A stretch of 64,000 bases of DNA from Halieaceae bacterium (GTDB lineage: Bacteria > Pseudomonadota > Gammaproteobacteria > Pseudomonadales > Halieaceae): positions 1 through 64,000 of the forward strand of contig CACOYM010000007.1 in assembly GCA_902631395.1 (NCBI GenBank), in the 5' to 3' direction. Made by a program: the position numbers and the translations under genes. Below, in pieces: positions 30,829 to 43,995 of the stretch (positions are counted from its first letter, which is position 1; each line of letters begins with the position of its first letter). A model generated the notes under the pieces. The model was not told the DNA's origin and ran no database searches. It worked only from the letters and a program-made list of their open reading frames with translations.

Positions 30829-31825
30829 CTACCCTTCTCGACTAGATCTCGCGCGCACCCCGACTCCTCTGGAACTGATGCCTAGAGCCAGTGAGCGCTG
30901 GGGTCTGGGAAAGCGGATCTGGATTAAACGCGATGATCTGACAGGTGCTACCCTGTCTGGCAACAAGATCCGCAAACTAGAATTCATTGCGGCCTATGCT
31001 TTAGAGAATGACTACACCATACTAATCACGTGTGGTGGTATACAAAGCAATCATTGCCGCGCAACGGCTCTGGTGGCGGCTAGATTGGGTCTCGACTGTC
31101 ATCTGGTCCTCAGGTCAGACGACGTCCCGATTGCGTTGACTGGCAATTTCTTACTGGATCAACTGGCTGGTGCGTCTTTTGAAATCCTGCCTACAAAGGG
31201 TTGGGGCCGCAATCTCTCTCGCCGATATGTCAGCTTGGAGGCTGAGTTCGAGGCCGCCGGAAAAAAATCTCTTATGATCCCTACCGGAGGCAGTGATAGC
31301 TTAGGCGTCTGGGGATATATTGCTGCAACCGAGGAGCTCCAGTGCGACCTTATCGAGAACGGTCTCGGTCGCGTCGCTATTGCGCTGGCAACAGGTTCAG
31401 CCGGCACGCAAACCGGACTCACTGCCGGCTCGGCTTTGTTCGATTTGCCAATTGAGGTCATCGGTTATGCTGTCTGCGATGACCAGCATTGGTTTAATGC
31501 GCGCGTGCTATCTGACTGGCGCGAATCTGTAGCTCGCTGGCAGCAGTTGCCGGATCTTCCTCTTACCCCGATAACCCGAGATCACTCGGTAGGGCCAGGT
31601 TATGGGCAGGCCACCCCAGCGGTGTACGAACTCATTGCGGAACTCTCGCGGTTGGAAGGTGTGGTCCTCGACCCTGTTTACACCGGAAAGGCATTTAAAG
31701 GCGTAATAGAGGACATTGAGCGTGGTTTTTATGATGCGGTGGACGATATCGTATTTATCCACACTGGGGGTGTGTTCGGGATCTTTGCCCACAGTGACTC
31801 GTTGAGTGCTGCGGTAGGGGTCTGA
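30809..31825 (+). CDS. PLP-dependent D-cysteine desulfhydrase / ACC deaminase family enzyme
   Basis: Fold-type II PLP enzyme. The Schiff-base lysine is Lys53 in SGNKIRKLEF and the substrate-binding CGGIQSNHCRAT segment follows. D-cysteine desulfhydrase (D-Cys to pyruvate, H2S and ammonia) is the most likely activity; ACC deaminase or another D-amino acid lyase is possible because the family is hard to separate by sequence. No ATG exists near the N-terminus. TTG 30809 or TTG 30815, both inside yajC, are the likely starts, implying coupled translation. Length about 338 residues. Confidence 0.8.
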   Translation: MALSLLNYPSRLDLARTPTPLELMPRASERWGLGKRIWIKRDDLTGATLSGNKIRKLEFIAAYALENDYTILITCGGIQSNHCRATALVAARLGLDCHLVLRSDDVPIALTGNFLLDQLAGASFEILPTKGWGRNLSRRYVSLEAEFEAAGKKSLMIPTGGSDSLGVWGYIAATEELQCDLIENGLGRVAIALATGSAGTQTGLTAGSALFDLPIEVIGYAVCDDQHWFNARVLSDWRESVARWQQLPDLPLTPITRDHSVGPGYGQATPAVYELIAELSRLEGVVLDPVYTGKAFKGVIEDIERGFYDAVDDIVFIHTGGVFGIFAHSDSLSAAVGV

Positions 31826-32013
31826 TTGGATTCCTAGGGATAGACGATCCCAGCTAATTTGGATTGGCATATACCGTCCCTCTCCAAACCGCCGTATCGC
31901 TCGCCGTGACCCAGTGTTGTTGCCATCTTGAAATGTAAGTTTACTGGGTTGAGGGACGTCTGGCTCCATCGTGGAGGAGTCATCAAGGTCATTGGCCAGC
32001 GTTGACCCCACGC

Positions 32014-32022
32014 TGATATGCT
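32014..32022 (+). promoter_or_regulatory. Possible extended -10 promoter for the AGCS transporter
   Basis: TG-A-TATGCT lies 32 bp before the transporter ATG. TTGACC at 32002 is too close to act as its -35. I looked for a glycine riboswitch in the 229-bp leader region and saw none. Confidence 0.3.
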
Positions 32023-32054
32023 GGGTGTCTTAAGAGAAGTAAACAAGACGCGAT

Positions 32055-33407
32055 ATGGAAGCCATCATTACGGAAATTAACGCGCTGGCTTGGGGTATTC
32101 CCATGCAGGTGTTACTGCTTGGCACCGGCGTATTTCTGACCATCGGCTTGGGCTTCCTGACTTGGAAGCGCCTAGGTTTTGCTTTCCGTTTGTTGCTCAG
32201 TGGATTCAAAGGGCAGGGAGAAGGCGATATTCCGCCCTTCCGAGCCTTGATGACCTCGCTGAGCGCGACTATCGGTACAGGTAATATCGCCGGCGTAGCA
32301 ACCGCTATGACGCTCGGAGGGCCTGGCGCTTTGTTCTGGATGTGGTTAACAGCACTGTTCGGAATGGCGATGAAATACGCAGAGGCAGTCCTTGCGGTAC
32401 GTTACCGTGAACAGGATGACCAGGGCGGTTTCAGCGGTGGCCCGATGTATTACATCCGTAATGGCCTCGGTCCTCGCTATGCCCTACTCGGCGCCACGTT
32501 CGCGCTGTTTGGCAGCATGGCGGGCTTTGGTCTTGCGAATACGGTGCAGTCGAACTCTGTTGCGCAGGTGTTGGGCGATCAGTTTCAGGTGCCTTGGTTA
32601 ATTACAGGGGCGGCACTCATGATCGTGGTGGGTGCCGTGATACTGGGGGGGATACAACGAATTGCGGCAACGGCGAGTGCGGTGGTGCCGGCGATGGCTA
32701 TTGCCTATGTGATCATGAGCTTTGTCGTTATTGCTCTGCATATCGAGCAGGTGCCTGATGCTATATCAACGATCGTTGATAGCGCGTTCAATGGAGCTGC
32801 TGCGACAGGAGGCTTTGTAGGCGCCACTGTCTGGGCTGCCATTCGGTTTGGTGTGGCGCGTGGCATCTTTTCTAATGAGGCGGGCTTGGGGAGCGCTCCC
32901 ATTGCCCACGCCGCTGCCCGAACCAATCAGCCGGTTGAGCAAGGGCTTGTTGCGATGCTGGGTACCTTCATCGACACGCTGGTTGTCTGCACCATGACGG
33001 GTCTCGTGATCATGCTAACGGGAGTGTTGGATTCAGGCATTTCTGGTGCCAGTCTGACCGCGTCAGCATTCGGCGCGTCGATTCCGGGTGGCGAGTTGGT
33101 CGTCACGATCGGCGTTGTGCTCTTTGCTACCACGACAATGATTGGTTGGTCTTTTTACGGGGAGCGCTGCGTGGTGTACTTGTTTGGCACTCGCGGCATA
33201 TTGCCATTCAGAATTCTGTGGGTGCTGGCGATTCCTGTTGGCGCGGGCACGGATTTGGGTTTGATTTGGCTCGTTGCCGATACGCTCAATGCGTTTATGG
33301 CGATTCCTAACCTGATCGCGCTGTTGTTACTGTCCCCTGTCGTATTCCAACTTTCCAAGGCCTACTTTCGGGGAGAGAAGCATTGCGAGGAGGGCTCGAC
33401 CTCATAG
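32055..33407 (+). CDS. Sodium:alanine/glycine symporter (AGCS family)
   Basis: Imports alanine, glycine or a similar small amino acid with Na+. The protein is strongly hydrophobic with about ten membrane segments. It carries the family hallmarks SLSATIGTGNIAGVATA (about residues 75-91), SGGPMYYIRNGLG and RFGVARGIFSNEAGLGSAPI. Length 450 residues. The next gene's GTG shares a base with its stop. The exact substrate cannot be read from the sequence. Confidence 0.9.
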   Translation: MEAIITEINALAWGIPMQVLLLGTGVFLTIGLGFLTWKRLGFAFRLLLSGFKGQGEGDIPPFRALMTSLSATIGTGNIAGVATAMTLGGPGALFWMWLTALFGMAMKYAEAVLAVRYREQDDQGGFSGGPMYYIRNGLGPRYALLGATFALFGSMAGFGLANTVQSNSVAQVLGDQFQVPWLITGAALMIVVGAVILGGIQRIAATASAVVPAMAIAYVIMSFVVIALHIEQVPDAISTIVDSAFNGAAATGGFVGATVWAAIRFGVARGIFSNEAGLGSAPIAHAAARTNQPVEQGLVAMLGTFIDTLVVCTMTGLVIMLTGVLDSGISGASLTASAFGASIPGGELVVTIGVVLFATTTMIGWSFYGERCVVYLFGTRGILPFRILWVLAIPVGAGTDLGLIWLVADTLNAFMAIPNLIALLLLSPVVFQLSKAYFRGEKHCEEGSTS

Positions 33408-34321
33408 TGGGTGACCTGGGTTCTCAAAAGCTAGTGATCGCGATTTCCTCGAGAGCGCTGTTTAACTTGGACGAGGCGCATCGAATCTTTGAGCAGGAGG
33501 GGCTTGAGGCGTATTCGGCGTATCAGGTCGAGAAAGAAGACGAGCCGCTTCAGCCGGGTCAAGCGTTTCCTATGGTGAAGAAAATGCTGGCGCTGAACGC
33601 GCAGCTCGAGGACCCTCTCGGTATCGAGGTGATCCTCCTGTCCCGCAACAGTGCCGACACCGGGCTCAGGGTTTTTAACTCCATTGAGTACTACGGGCTA
33701 GACATCACTCGGGCAGCATTTTGCGGTGGTGAACCACCTTGGCGCTATATCGAGGCTTTCGGTTGCCAGCTTTTTCTCTCGGCTGAAGGGGGCGATGTCC
33801 GGGTGGCGCTGGATAACGGCGTTGCCGCGGCGACTTTGGTGTCGAACGCGACGGCAGACGGTGAAGACGATCAGCTCCGCTTTGCCTTTGATGGTGACGC
33901 GGTCCTGTTTTCTGATGAGGCTGAGCAGATATACAAGCGGGATGGATTGGTGGCCTTTGCCGCTAACGAGGATGCAGAGAGGAAGCGACCGCTCATGGGC
34001 GGGCCCTTCAAGAACTTTCTAGGCGCGCTTCAGCGGCTGCAGCGTGCGCTACCGACCGAGCAACCTCCTATCAGGACAGCGCTCGTGACGGCACGATCGG
34101 CGCCGGCACATGAGCGCGTGATTCGCACACTGAGGGCGTGGGATGTGCGGATTGATGAATCGATTTTTCTCGGTGGCCTGACCAAAACCGAATTCTTGAA
34201 GGCCTACCGGGCCGACGTATTTTTTGATGATCAGCAGGCCCATTGTCAGGACGCTGGTGGGCATGTGCCAACGGGGCATGTGCCACACGGTGTCGCCAAT
34301 CGGGCTGCAACCGACTTATAA
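33407..34321 (+). CDS. 5'-nucleotidase, cytosolic NT5C1-like family
   Basis: A soluble nucleoside monophosphate phosphatase of the family that includes eukaryotic cN-I (Pfam 5-nucleotidase, PF06189). Visible hallmarks are ISSRALFNLDEAHRIF, EVILLSRNSADTGLRVF and GVAAATL, and a late segment with LVTARSAPAHERVIRTLR. I chose GTG 33407, which follows AGGAGGG at 33388-33394 by about 12 bases and touches the transporter stop (TAGTG). A TTG at 33383 in frame lacks a site. Length 304 residues. Confidence 0.85.
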   Translation: MGDLGSQKLVIAISSRALFNLDEAHRIFEQEGLEAYSAYQVEKEDEPLQPGQAFPMVKKMLALNAQLEDPLGIEVILLSRNSADTGLRVFNSIEYYGLDITRAAFCGGEPPWRYIEAFGCQLFLSAEGGDVRVALDNGVAAATLVSNATADGEDDQLRFAFDGDAVLFSDEAEQIYKRDGLVAFAANEDAERKRPLMGGPFKNFLGALQRLQRALPTEQPPIRTALVTARSAPAHERVIRTLRAWDVRIDESIFLGGLTKTEFLKAYRADVFFDDQQAHCQDAGGHVPTGHVPHGVANRAATDL

Positions 34322-34364
34322 AAATATCGATGTTTATTCCAATTTCTAGCGCAAGTGAACAAAC

Positions 34365-34382
34365 CGCTGTACTGTAACAGCG
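34365..34382 (+). promoter_or_regulatory. Dyad upstream of cysB
   Basis: CGCTGT and ACAGCG are separated by six bases, about 30 bp before the cysB start. The position suits an operator or a small leader hairpin. Autoregulation is common for LysR-type genes, but CysB sites are poorly conserved and I cannot match one. Confidence 0.3.
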
Positions 34383-34413
34383 ATCGAGCGCTGGCCCCGG
34401 GGATCAATTCGTT

Positions 34414-35388
34414 TTGAAATTACAACAACTCAGATACATCTGGGAGGTGGCACATCACGACCTCAACGTGTCCGCCACTGCGCAGAGTCTGTTTACTTCA
34501 CAGCCGGGTATCAGCAAGCAGATTCGGTTGCTTGAGGACGAGTTGGGCGTCGAGATCTTCGCCCGAAGCGGGAAGCACCTCACACACATCACACCGGCGG
34601 GCGAGGTCATTTTGGATCTGGCCGGCGAGATGCTCCGGAAGGCTGAGTCGATCAAGCGGGTCGCGCAAGAATTTTCTGACGAAACTGCCGGTACGCTGTC
34701 GATTGCGACCACGCATACTCAGGCTCGGTATGTCCTGCCTGATGTGATCTCCCGCTTTATGCAGCAGTATCCCGACGTGTCGCTGGTGATGAAGCAGGGT
34801 ACACCGTCCCAAGTCGCTCAGATGGCGGCAGACGGAGAGGTGGATTTTGTGATCGCGACTGAAGCGCTGAATCAATTCGCAAGCTTGATTACGCTGCCTT
34901 GCTATCGTTGGAATCGCTGCGTGGTCGTTCCAGAGGGGCATCCACTGGCGGGTCTAGATCACTGTTCATTGGAGGCCATCGCCGAGTACCCCATAGTCAC
35001 TTACACCACAGGGTTTACAGGTCGGTCAAAACTCGATGAGGCATTCAGCGATAGGGGAATCGTCCCCAAGGTTGTTTTCACGGCGGTAGATTCGGACGTG
35101 ATTAAAACCTACGTAAGGCTAGGACTGGGTGTTGGCTTAATCGCGGGTTTGGCCTACGACGCTGCGCAGGACGCGGATCTCATAAAAATCGATGCCTCAC
35201 ACCTGTTTGCTAATTCCGTGACGAGCCTTGGGTTCCGCAAAGGCACCTTCTTAAGAGGCTATATGCACGATTTTATCCATGAGCTGGCACCTCATCTGGG
35301 GAGAGATCTGGTTCAGGAAGCGCTCTCAAGGGCCAAGCTAATAGACCGCATTGCGTTGTATGAGGGTATAGAGCTACCTGAGCATTAG
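34414..35388 (+). CDS. cysB: CysB, LysR-type regulator of sulfur assimilation
   Basis: Activates cysteine/sulfate assimilation genes in response to N-acetylserine. The N-terminus MKLQQLRYIWEV and winged helix (SQPGISKQIRLLEDELGVEIF) are those of CysB/Cbl, and the effector domain contains TTHTQARYVLP. The start is TTG 34414, preceded by GGGGAT. Cbl is an alternative, but in genomes with one copy CysB is expected. Length 324 residues. It converges with pabB with a 4-base overlap. Confidence 0.93.
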   Translation: MKLQQLRYIWEVAHHDLNVSATAQSLFTSQPGISKQIRLLEDELGVEIFARSGKHLTHITPAGEVILDLAGEMLRKAESIKRVAQEFSDETAGTLSIATTHTQARYVLPDVISRFMQQYPDVSLVMKQGTPSQVAQMAADGEVDFVIATEALNQFASLITLPCYRWNRCVVVPEGHPLAGLDHCSLEAIAEYPIVTYTTGFTGRSKLDEAFSDRGIVPKVVFTAVDSDVIKTYVRLGLGVGLIAGLAYDAAQDADLIKIDASHLFANSVTSLGFRKGTFLRGYMHDFIHELAPHLGRDLVQEALSRAKLIDRIALYEGIELPEH

Positions 35389-36722
35389 GGTGCGGTGTCC
35401 AGAGCTTCCATTATTGGGCCGACTTTATCGAGGGTCTCTTGGTATTCTGCCTCCCAATTTGAGCTCGCAGTGATGCCACCGCCACCCCAGCATTGCAGGC
35501 GGTCGTCGCGGATTTCTAACGTGCGGATTGCAATGCTGCTTTGCATCCAGCCGTTTCCAGCGAGGACAAAGACTGATCCGCAGTAAGCGTCTCGAGCGTG
35601 TGATTCAAGCTCAAAGATGATCTCGACGGCGCGCTTTTTGGGAGCCCCAGTAACGGAGCCTCCCGGCGAAGATGCGAGCAGCAACTGCCCTGGCGTAGTC
35701 CCGTACTTGAGTGTTCCTCGCACAGTACTCACAAGATGGTGAACATTGCCGAAACTGTGAAGGCCGCAGAGTTCGGTGACGGTCACCGTTCCGGGTTCAC
35801 AAAATTGCCCCAAGTCATTGCGGAGAAGGTCGGTGATCATGATGTTTTCGGCGCGATCTTTTTCCGAGTTCAGCAGCTGCTGTGCCAGCGTTGCATCGGT
35901 CTCCGGGTCAGAATGCCGCGGTGCTGTTCCTTTAATCGGTTGCGTCGTAATCACGCCGTCCTCAACCCTCAGAAACCGCTCCGGTGAGAGTGAGAGAATA
36001 ACGTGTCCCTGCGCCAAGTTCATGTAAGCGGAGAAGCCCCCCGCCAGATGGGTTCTGGCAGCGCGATACGCCAGCCATGGGTCGCCCTCGAACGCGGCGT
36101 CGAATCGCTGTGCAAAGTTCACCTGGTAACAATCGCCGGCGAGAATGTATTGCTGGATGCGCTCTATGGCTTCTCGGTATTGGTCTTTGCTGATCGAGGC
36201 TGTGAAAGGGGTTTTTAGTGAGAAGGGCGTCAATGTTTTCTCGGCCGGCGTACTGACGGCGTTAATCACCTCGGCACGCGTGCTGTCCGCGCAGTCAGGG
36301 TGAAAAATAACCTGCGTTCTGCGCGTACCGCGATGCGTCATGAGCAACCAATGATAGATACCGGCGGTGGTCAGAGAGCCCGCTTGATATCTCCGGCTCA
36401 GTTGTGCGGCCGGTGCATCGTAGTCCAGTGAACCGATGACTACGCAGCCGGTTGAGATGGGTGCCGTACTATCAGGGGTTCCGTCGCAGTGATAGCCGGC
36501 GAGCTCGGTCTCGATCGAAGTCATCCAGTCGCTCAGGTTCTCCGAATAATCAGCGAGTCTGTGCGTGGAGCTAGGGAGTGCCGTGACGATTTCCAGCTCG
36601 GCGCTGCCCTCACGGTTTCCACTGTCGAGGTAAACAAAGCCCGATAAGTGCGAAAGACGCTCTGCGAAATCGACCAGTGTGGGTGTGTACTCGAGCGTGA
36701 TGACGGAGTCGTTGGTGGTCAT
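35385..36722 (-). CDS. pabB: Aminodeoxychorismate synthase component I
   Basis: Makes 4-amino-4-deoxychorismate from chorismate for folate synthesis, with ammonia from PabA. The chorismate-binding domain has the PIKGTAPR motif, in which the Lys marks PabB rather than anthranilate synthase TrpE, and the signature SPGGSVTGAPKKRAVEII. Length 445 residues. PabA and PabC are not in the window. It shares a 144-bp divergent region with the carboxylase operon. Confidence 0.94.
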   Translation of the reverse strand: MTTNDSVITLEYTPTLVDFAERLSHLSGFVYLDSGNREGSAELEIVTALPSSTHRLADYSENLSDWMTSIETELAGYHCDGTPDSTAPISTGCVVIGSLDYDAPAAQLSRRYQAGSLTTAGIYHWLLMTHRGTRRTQVIFHPDCADSTRAEVINAVSTPAEKTLTPFSLKTPFTASISKDQYREAIERIQQYILAGDCYQVNFAQRFDAAFEGDPWLAYRAARTHLAGGFSAYMNLAQGHVILSLSPERFLRVEDGVITTQPIKGTAPRHSDPETDATLAQQLLNSEKDRAENIMITDLLRNDLGQFCEPGTVTVTELCGLHSFGNVHHLVSTVRGTLKYGTTPGQLLLASSPGGSVTGAPKKRAVEIIFELESHARDAYCGSVFVLAGNGWMQSSIAIRTLEIRDDRLQCWGGGGITASSNWEAEYQETLDKVGPIMEALDTAP

Positions 36723-36751
36723 GCAAAACCCTATACGCGTTAGGGATTAAA

Positions 36752-36779
36752 TTGACAGGAATGCATAAGGATAAGTAAT
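36752..36779 (+). promoter_or_regulatory. Likely sigma-70 promoter of the propionyl-CoA pathway operon
   Basis: TTGACA (36752-36757) and AGTAAT (36774-36779) are 16 bp apart. Transcription from about 36786 would give a leader of about 80 nt that contains the strong hairpin at 36812-36840. Confidence 0.45.
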
Positions 36780-36811
36780 GTCTCGGCCTGTGCACAGAGT
36801 AGAAAAGCGCC

Positions 36812-36840
36812 GTGCGGGGTGGCACTAAGTCACCCCGCAC
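36812..36840 (+). other. Perfect 10-bp inverted repeat in the carboxylase operon leader
   Basis: GTGCGGGGTG pairs perfectly with CACCCCGCAC around a nine-base loop, ending 26 bases before the ATG at 36867. There is no T-run downstream on the plus strand. On the minus strand GGCGCTTTTC follows, a poor terminator for transcription coming from the right. It could be a leader structure or a protein-binding site. Confidence 0.55.
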
Positions 36841-36866
36841 GCGAGCCATGACCTGAGAGTTTACCC

Positions 36867-38588
36867 ATGAGCAACGAGACAGAGGCGACCGCTCACCGCG
36901 CGCCGGCCATTTCATTGGATAACCCTTTCAAAATCCAGCCGGAGACGGCAGTTGAAGATGGCCGTTACGAGGCGACCCTGAGCCGTGGAGCCGAGCTCAG
37001 GGAAATGCCTTACGTAACGGCCGGCACGTCGAGCCGTCAGCGCCAACACCTCAAGGACAGAATGACTGTCTGGGAGCGCATCCGGTTTCTGGCAGACGGT
37101 GAGCCACATGCTCTTTACCAGAATTGGGGCCCCAATTTGGACGGTGCCTCTCTGGTGACTGCGATCATCACTATAGATGGGCGCGATGTCGCAGTGTATG
37201 GGCATGATTTTACCGTGCGGGCTGGCTCTATGGACGCCACGAATGGCAAAAAGCTGGCCCGCCTGTTTGAGTTGGCAGCGAAGCGGCATATCCCCTTGGT
37301 CGGGTTGAATGACTCGGCTGGCGCCTATATCCCGGCGGGGGTAGGTGGCCTTGACGGCTACGCCGATGCTTTTACTGCGCTGAGAAAAATCAGCGGTATC
37401 GTGCCCAGCATTATGTGCATGTTTGGCTTCAACGCCGGCGGAGGAAGCTATCTCCCCCGGCAGGGGAGCTTCCTGATCCAGCCCAAAAACACGTTCTTTG
37501 GCCTGACAGGTCCGGGCGTTGTGAAGAGTGTGTTGGGCGAGGACATTACGCCCGATGAGCTCGGAGGTCCCTCGGTGCACAGCCAAACGGGTGTCACCGA
37601 TTTTGTCGTGGAGGATGAGGTTGCGGCGTTGCGCAAGGTGCGCGAACTGCTTCGGTACCTCCCAGACTCCAATCAATCGCTTGCGCCGTATCGGGAGACA
37701 TCGGATCCCGCTGACCGTCAGACGGTGGATATCGATATTTTGCTTAAAAAGGCATTCAACTCCCCGACGGGTTTCAACACCCCCTTCGACATCAGTATCC
37801 TGATTCAGCAGCTGTGCGACCACGGTGATTTTCTCGAAACACAGGCAGATCGAGCACGGAATACCATCACGGCTTTTGGCCGCATGGGCGGTAACGTCGT
37901 GGGCTTCGTAGCAAACAATTCTGCTGTCGCCTCGGGTCAGATCGATATCGACGCAGCCTTTAAAAATGCGCGGTTTATCCGGTTTTGCAATCTGTACAAC
38001 ATCCCCGTGATTTTCTTGGAGGACACGACGGGGTTCTTGCCCGGTCGTGAGCAGGAGCACCGAGGGATCGTACAAGCGGGGCGTGCGATGCTCGACGCTA
38101 TCGTTGATCTCCGGACGCCGCGGTTCTTGGTTTTGGTGAGAAACGCCTTCGGCGGCGCCTATGCGTCTTATAACAACTACGCGACCGGTGCTGACTTCGT
38201 TGTAGCCCTCCCGACGACCCGTGTTGCTGTGATGGGTCCGGCCGGAGTGGAGTACGTCTATAAAAACGAGCTGAAGAAGATCAGAGCCTCTAGAAGCGCG
38301 ATGCTGCAATCAGAAGTGCAGGCGCGTGTTGCTAGCGGTATGTCTGAGCAGGAAGCAGAAAAGGAAGCGATTTTCGTCGTCGATGCAGTGATCAAAGCGG
38401 AAGAGGCGGCCCTTGCTCAGCGCTATGAGCAAGAGATCATGAATCCAGAAGAGGCGCTGAGTCTGGGGTCCATTTCTGAGATCGTCATGCCTGCGGATCT
38501 GCGGAGTACTTTGGCGCGGCAAATGGCATTTTGCCTCCGTCACTACACGCCCGGGCCGATGCAAGCGGTTCAGCGTGAATTCCATTAA
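36867..38588 (+). CDS. Acyl-CoA (probably propionyl-CoA) carboxylase carboxyltransferase subunit
   Basis: Carboxyltransferase half of a biotin-dependent acyl-CoA carboxylase, moving CO2 from biotin to acyl-CoA. Both crotonase-like halves are present. The N-terminal half shows [18 protein letters not shown] and the C-terminal half shows [16 protein letters not shown] and [14 protein letters not shown]. Length 573 residues, somewhat longer than PccB. Propionyl-CoA is inferred from the epimerase, mutase and MeaB genes that follow; acetyl-CoA or 3-methylcrotonyl-CoA cannot be excluded by eye. The biotin carboxylase partner follows after 25 bp. Confidence 0.88.
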   Translation: MSNETEATAHRAPAISLDNPFKIQPETAVEDGRYEATLSRGAELREMPYVTAGTSSRQRQHLKDRMTVWERIRFLADGEPHALYQNWGPNLDGASLVTAIITIDGRDVAVYGHDFTVRAGSMDATNGKKLARLFELAAKRHIPLVGLNDSAGAYIPAGVGGLDGYADAFTALRKISGIVPSIMCMFGFNAGGGSYLPRQGSFLIQPKNTFFGLTGPGVVKSVLGEDITPDELGGPSVHSQTGVTDFVVEDEVAALRKVRELLRYLPDSNQSLAPYRETSDPADRQTVDIDILLKKAFNSPTGFNTPFDISILIQQLCDHGDFLETQADRARNTITAFGRMGGNVVGFVANNSAVASGQIDIDAAFKNARFIRFCNLYNIPVIFLEDTTGFLPGREQEHRGIVQAGRAMLDAIVDLRTPRFLVLVRNAFGGAYASYNNYATGADFVVALPTTRVAVMGPAGVEYVYKNELKKIRASRSAMLQSEVQARVASGMSEQEAEKEAIFVVDAVIKAEEAALAQRYEQEIMNPEEALSLGSISEIVMPADLRSTLARQMAFCLRHYTPGPMQAVQREFH

Positions 38589-38613
38589 TCAGCGGGTCAG
38601 TAGGAGTTAGCAC

Positions 38614-41415
<2,802 letters not shown>

Positions 41416-41437
41416 TTTTGTTGGAAGCACTCAAGCC

Positions 41438-41848
41438 ATGATTACTGCATTGGATCACATCGCTATCGCTGTACCTGATCTCGAGAAGGCCATAACGCGA
41501 TTTCTGGATGACTTCGGGCTGCAGCACGACGGTAATGAGGTTGTTGAGGCGGCCCAAACCACAACCGCTTTTTTTAGCTTGCCGCCCACGCATATCGAAT
41601 TGGTGCATCCTCTGAATGGCGGAGGTCCGATCGCGAGTTATCTCGATAAGCGAGGTGGAGGCTTACACCATCTGTGCTTTCGGACTGACGACATCGATGG
41701 CGATGTCGTGCGCCTTCGTGACAAGGGGTATCAATTTACCAGCGATGCCCCGACCCCCGGCGCCCATGGTTCCAGAGTCATTTTTATCCATCCCAAGAGC
41801 TGTGACGGCGTACTGATCGAATTGTCGCAGCCTGCGGAGGCGCACTGA
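41438..41848 (+). CDS. mce: Methylmalonyl-CoA epimerase
   Basis: Converts (S)- to (R)-methylmalonyl-CoA so that the mutase can use it. A VOC-fold metalloprotein of 136 residues. Metal ligands are in the expected places: LDHIAIAV at the N-terminus, LHHLCF near 74, and the final glutamate in VLIELSQP. It follows the carboxylase by 22 bp and shares one base with the mutase start (TGATG). Confidence 0.93.
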   Translation: MITALDHIAIAVPDLEKAITRFLDDFGLQHDGNEVVEAAQTTTAFFSLPPTHIELVHPLNGGGPIASYLDKRGGGLHHLCFRTDDIDGDVVRLRDKGYQFTSDAPTPGAHGSRVIFIHPKSCDGVLIELSQPAEAH

Positions 41849-43995
41849 TGAGTATTTATGATCCCGACTCGGCCACGCTTGCGGCATGGGGTGCTCTGGT
41901 GGAGAAGCAGAGTAAGGGGTTGTCTCCTGACGACTTTATCTGGCACACCCCAGAGGGCATTCCACTAAAAACGCTCTACACAGCCGAAGATCTGTCTGAT
42001 CTGCCTTACACCAACACCTTGCCGGGGCTGTCCCCCTATATCCGTGGTCCGCAGGCCACAATGTATGCGGGCCGGCGCTGGACCATTCGTCAGTACGCTG
42101 GATTTTCGACCGCGGAGGCATCGAACGCCTTCTATCGGAAATCTTTGGCTGCGGGCGGGCAGGGCATATCCGTTGCATTTGACCTTGCCACGCACCGCGG
42201 CTACGACTCGGATCACCCCAGGGTTTCGGGTGACGTAGGTAAGGCGGGTGTCGCGGTCGACTCCGTCGAGGATATGAAGATCCTCTTTGATGGCATTCCC
42301 CTCGATCAGGTTTCTGTCTCAATGACCATGAATGGTGCGGTTCTGCCAGTCTTGGCTGGGTACATCGTTGCTGCAGAGGAGCAGGGCGTAGATCAGAGCG
42401 CACTATCCGGCACGATTCAGAACGATATTCTGAAAGAGTTTATGGTTCGCAACACCTACATCTACCCGCCGTCACCCAGCATGCGCATTATTGGCGACAT
42501 CATCGCGCACTGCTCGGCGCATTTGCCGAAGTTCAATACCATTTCGATCTCCGGCTACCACATGCAAGAAGCCGGCGCGAATGCTGCGCTGGAGCTTGCT
42601 TACACATTAGCCGATGGCAAAGAGTACATTCAGACCGCCATTGCGGCTGGCCTTAAGATCGATGACTTTGCTCCGCGCCTCAGTTTCTTTTGGGGCATCG
42701 GTATGAATTTCTATATGGAAATCGCCAAGATGCGGGCCGCACGGCTGCTGTGGGCAGAGATCGTCGAGGAGTTTGGCCCCACCAATCCCAAAAGCGGTAT
42801 GTTGCGCACGCATTGTCAAACGTCGGGCTGGTCGCTCACCGAGCAGGATCCTTACAACAACATCGTGCGCACGACGATTGAGGCGATGGCCGCGGTGTTT
42901 GGCGGCACGCAATCCCTGCATACCAATGCGTTGGATGAGGCAATAGCACTCCCCTCAGATTTTGCCGCGCGTATCGCGCGCAACACGCAGTTAATTCTTC
43001 AGGAAGAGACGGGTATTGGTCAGGTTGTTGACCCCTGGGGCGGCTCCTACATGATGGAAAATCTGACCCATGATATGGCCAACAAGGCGCGGGAACTCAT
43101 GGCTGAGATCGATGATCTCGGCGGTATGGCAAAGGCGATCGAGAGTGGCATTCCCAAGTTGCGCATCGAAGAAGCGGCTGCCAAGAAGCAAGCACGTATC
43201 GATCGCGGTGAAGACGTAATCGTTGGCGTGAACAAGTTTCAGATCGACGAACAGGATGAGGTCGACATTCTCGAGATCGACAACGAACAGGTCAGAGACT
43301 CCCAGGTTGCGCGGCTGGCATCCATCCGCGCGTCTCGTGATGAAGCCAGTGTGGCCGCATCGCTGTCCGCATTGACTGCTGCCGCAGAATCCGAAGAGGG
43401 TAATCTCCTGTCACTGGCCATCGAGGCGACCCGAGCTAGGGCGACAGTGGGTGAGATATCGGATGCACTGGAACAGGTATACGGTCGATTCGTCGCCAAC
43501 GCGCAGACCGTTTCTGGCGTTTACGGTGCAGCCTACGCAGAGGATGCGAACTGGGAGGGTATCTCAATGGAAATCGACGCGTTTGTGGAGCGGCATGGTC
43601 GGCGTCCGCGCATGTTGGTCGCGAAAATGGGTCAGGATGGCCACGATCGCGGTGCCAAGGTTGTGGCGACAGCATTTGCAGATGTCGGATTCGACGTCGA
43701 TTTATCTCCGATGTTTTCGACACCCGAAGAAGTCGCCAGACAAGCCATCGAGAATGATGTCCACGTCGTAGGGGCCTCAAGTCTTGCGGCTGGGCATAAG
43801 ACGCTGGTTCCCGAGCTCATTAATGCGCTCCGCGAACAGGGTGCCGACGACGTGATCGTCATCGCAGGGGGTGTCATTCCTCAACAGGACTATGCATTCC
43901 TTGAGGAGCGGGGCGTTGCCCTGATCTTTGGACCCGGCACACCGATTCCCGATGCAGCCCGCAAAGTGCTCGATGCCATCAACGCCAACAGCTGA
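41848..43995 (+). CDS. Methylmalonyl-CoA mutase
   Basis: Adenosylcobalamin enzyme isomerising (R)-methylmalonyl-CoA to succinyl-CoA. The N-terminal TIM barrel includes [20 protein letters not shown] and [15 protein letters not shown]. The C-terminal B12 domain has the base-off motif DGHDRG, with Asp597, His599 and Gly602. At 715 residues it matches the homodimeric or alpha-type subunit carrying both domains. The meaB start lies inside its last codons, so the chaperone is made together with the enzyme. Confidence 0.96.
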   Translation: MSIYDPDSATLAAWGALVEKQSKGLSPDDFIWHTPEGIPLKTLYTAEDLSDLPYTNTLPGLSPYIRGPQATMYAGRRWTIRQYAGFSTAEASNAFYRKSLAAGGQGISVAFDLATHRGYDSDHPRVSGDVGKAGVAVDSVEDMKILFDGIPLDQVSVSMTMNGAVLPVLAGYIVAAEEQGVDQSALSGTIQNDILKEFMVRNTYIYPPSPSMRIIGDIIAHCSAHLPKFNTISISGYHMQEAGANAALELAYTLADGKEYIQTAIAAGLKIDDFAPRLSFFWGIGMNFYMEIAKMRAARLLWAEIVEEFGPTNPKSGMLRTHCQTSGWSLTEQDPYNNIVRTTIEAMAAVFGGTQSLHTNALDEAIALPSDFAARIARNTQLILQEETGIGQVVDPWGGSYMMENLTHDMANKARELMAEIDDLGGMAKAIESGIPKLRIEEAAAKKQARIDRGEDVIVGVNKFQIDEQDEVDILEIDNEQVRDSQVARLASIRASRDEASVAASLSALTAAAESEEGNLLSLAIEATRARATVGEISDALEQVYGRFVANAQTVSGVYGAAYAEDANWEGISMEIDAFVERHGRRPRMLVAKMGQDGHDRGAKVVATAFADVGFDVDLSPMFSTPEEVARQAIENDVHVVGASSLAAGHKTLVPELINALREQGADDVIVIAGGVIPQQDYAFLEERGVALIFGPGTPIPDAARKVLDAINANS

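Noticed and set aside
31508-32011. A 167-codon minus-strand frame reaching into the gap before the AGCS gene
   Set aside because: Most of it is antisense to the PLP enzyme and the rest has no recognisable protein features.
31826-32054. Possible glycine riboswitch before the AGCS transporter
   Set aside because: The conserved tandem aptamer elements of glycine riboswitches could not be found by eye.
36912-38309. A 465-codon open frame on the minus strand
   Set aside because: It lies wholly opposite the carboxyltransferase gene, has no family features, and arises from the codon bias of the real gene.
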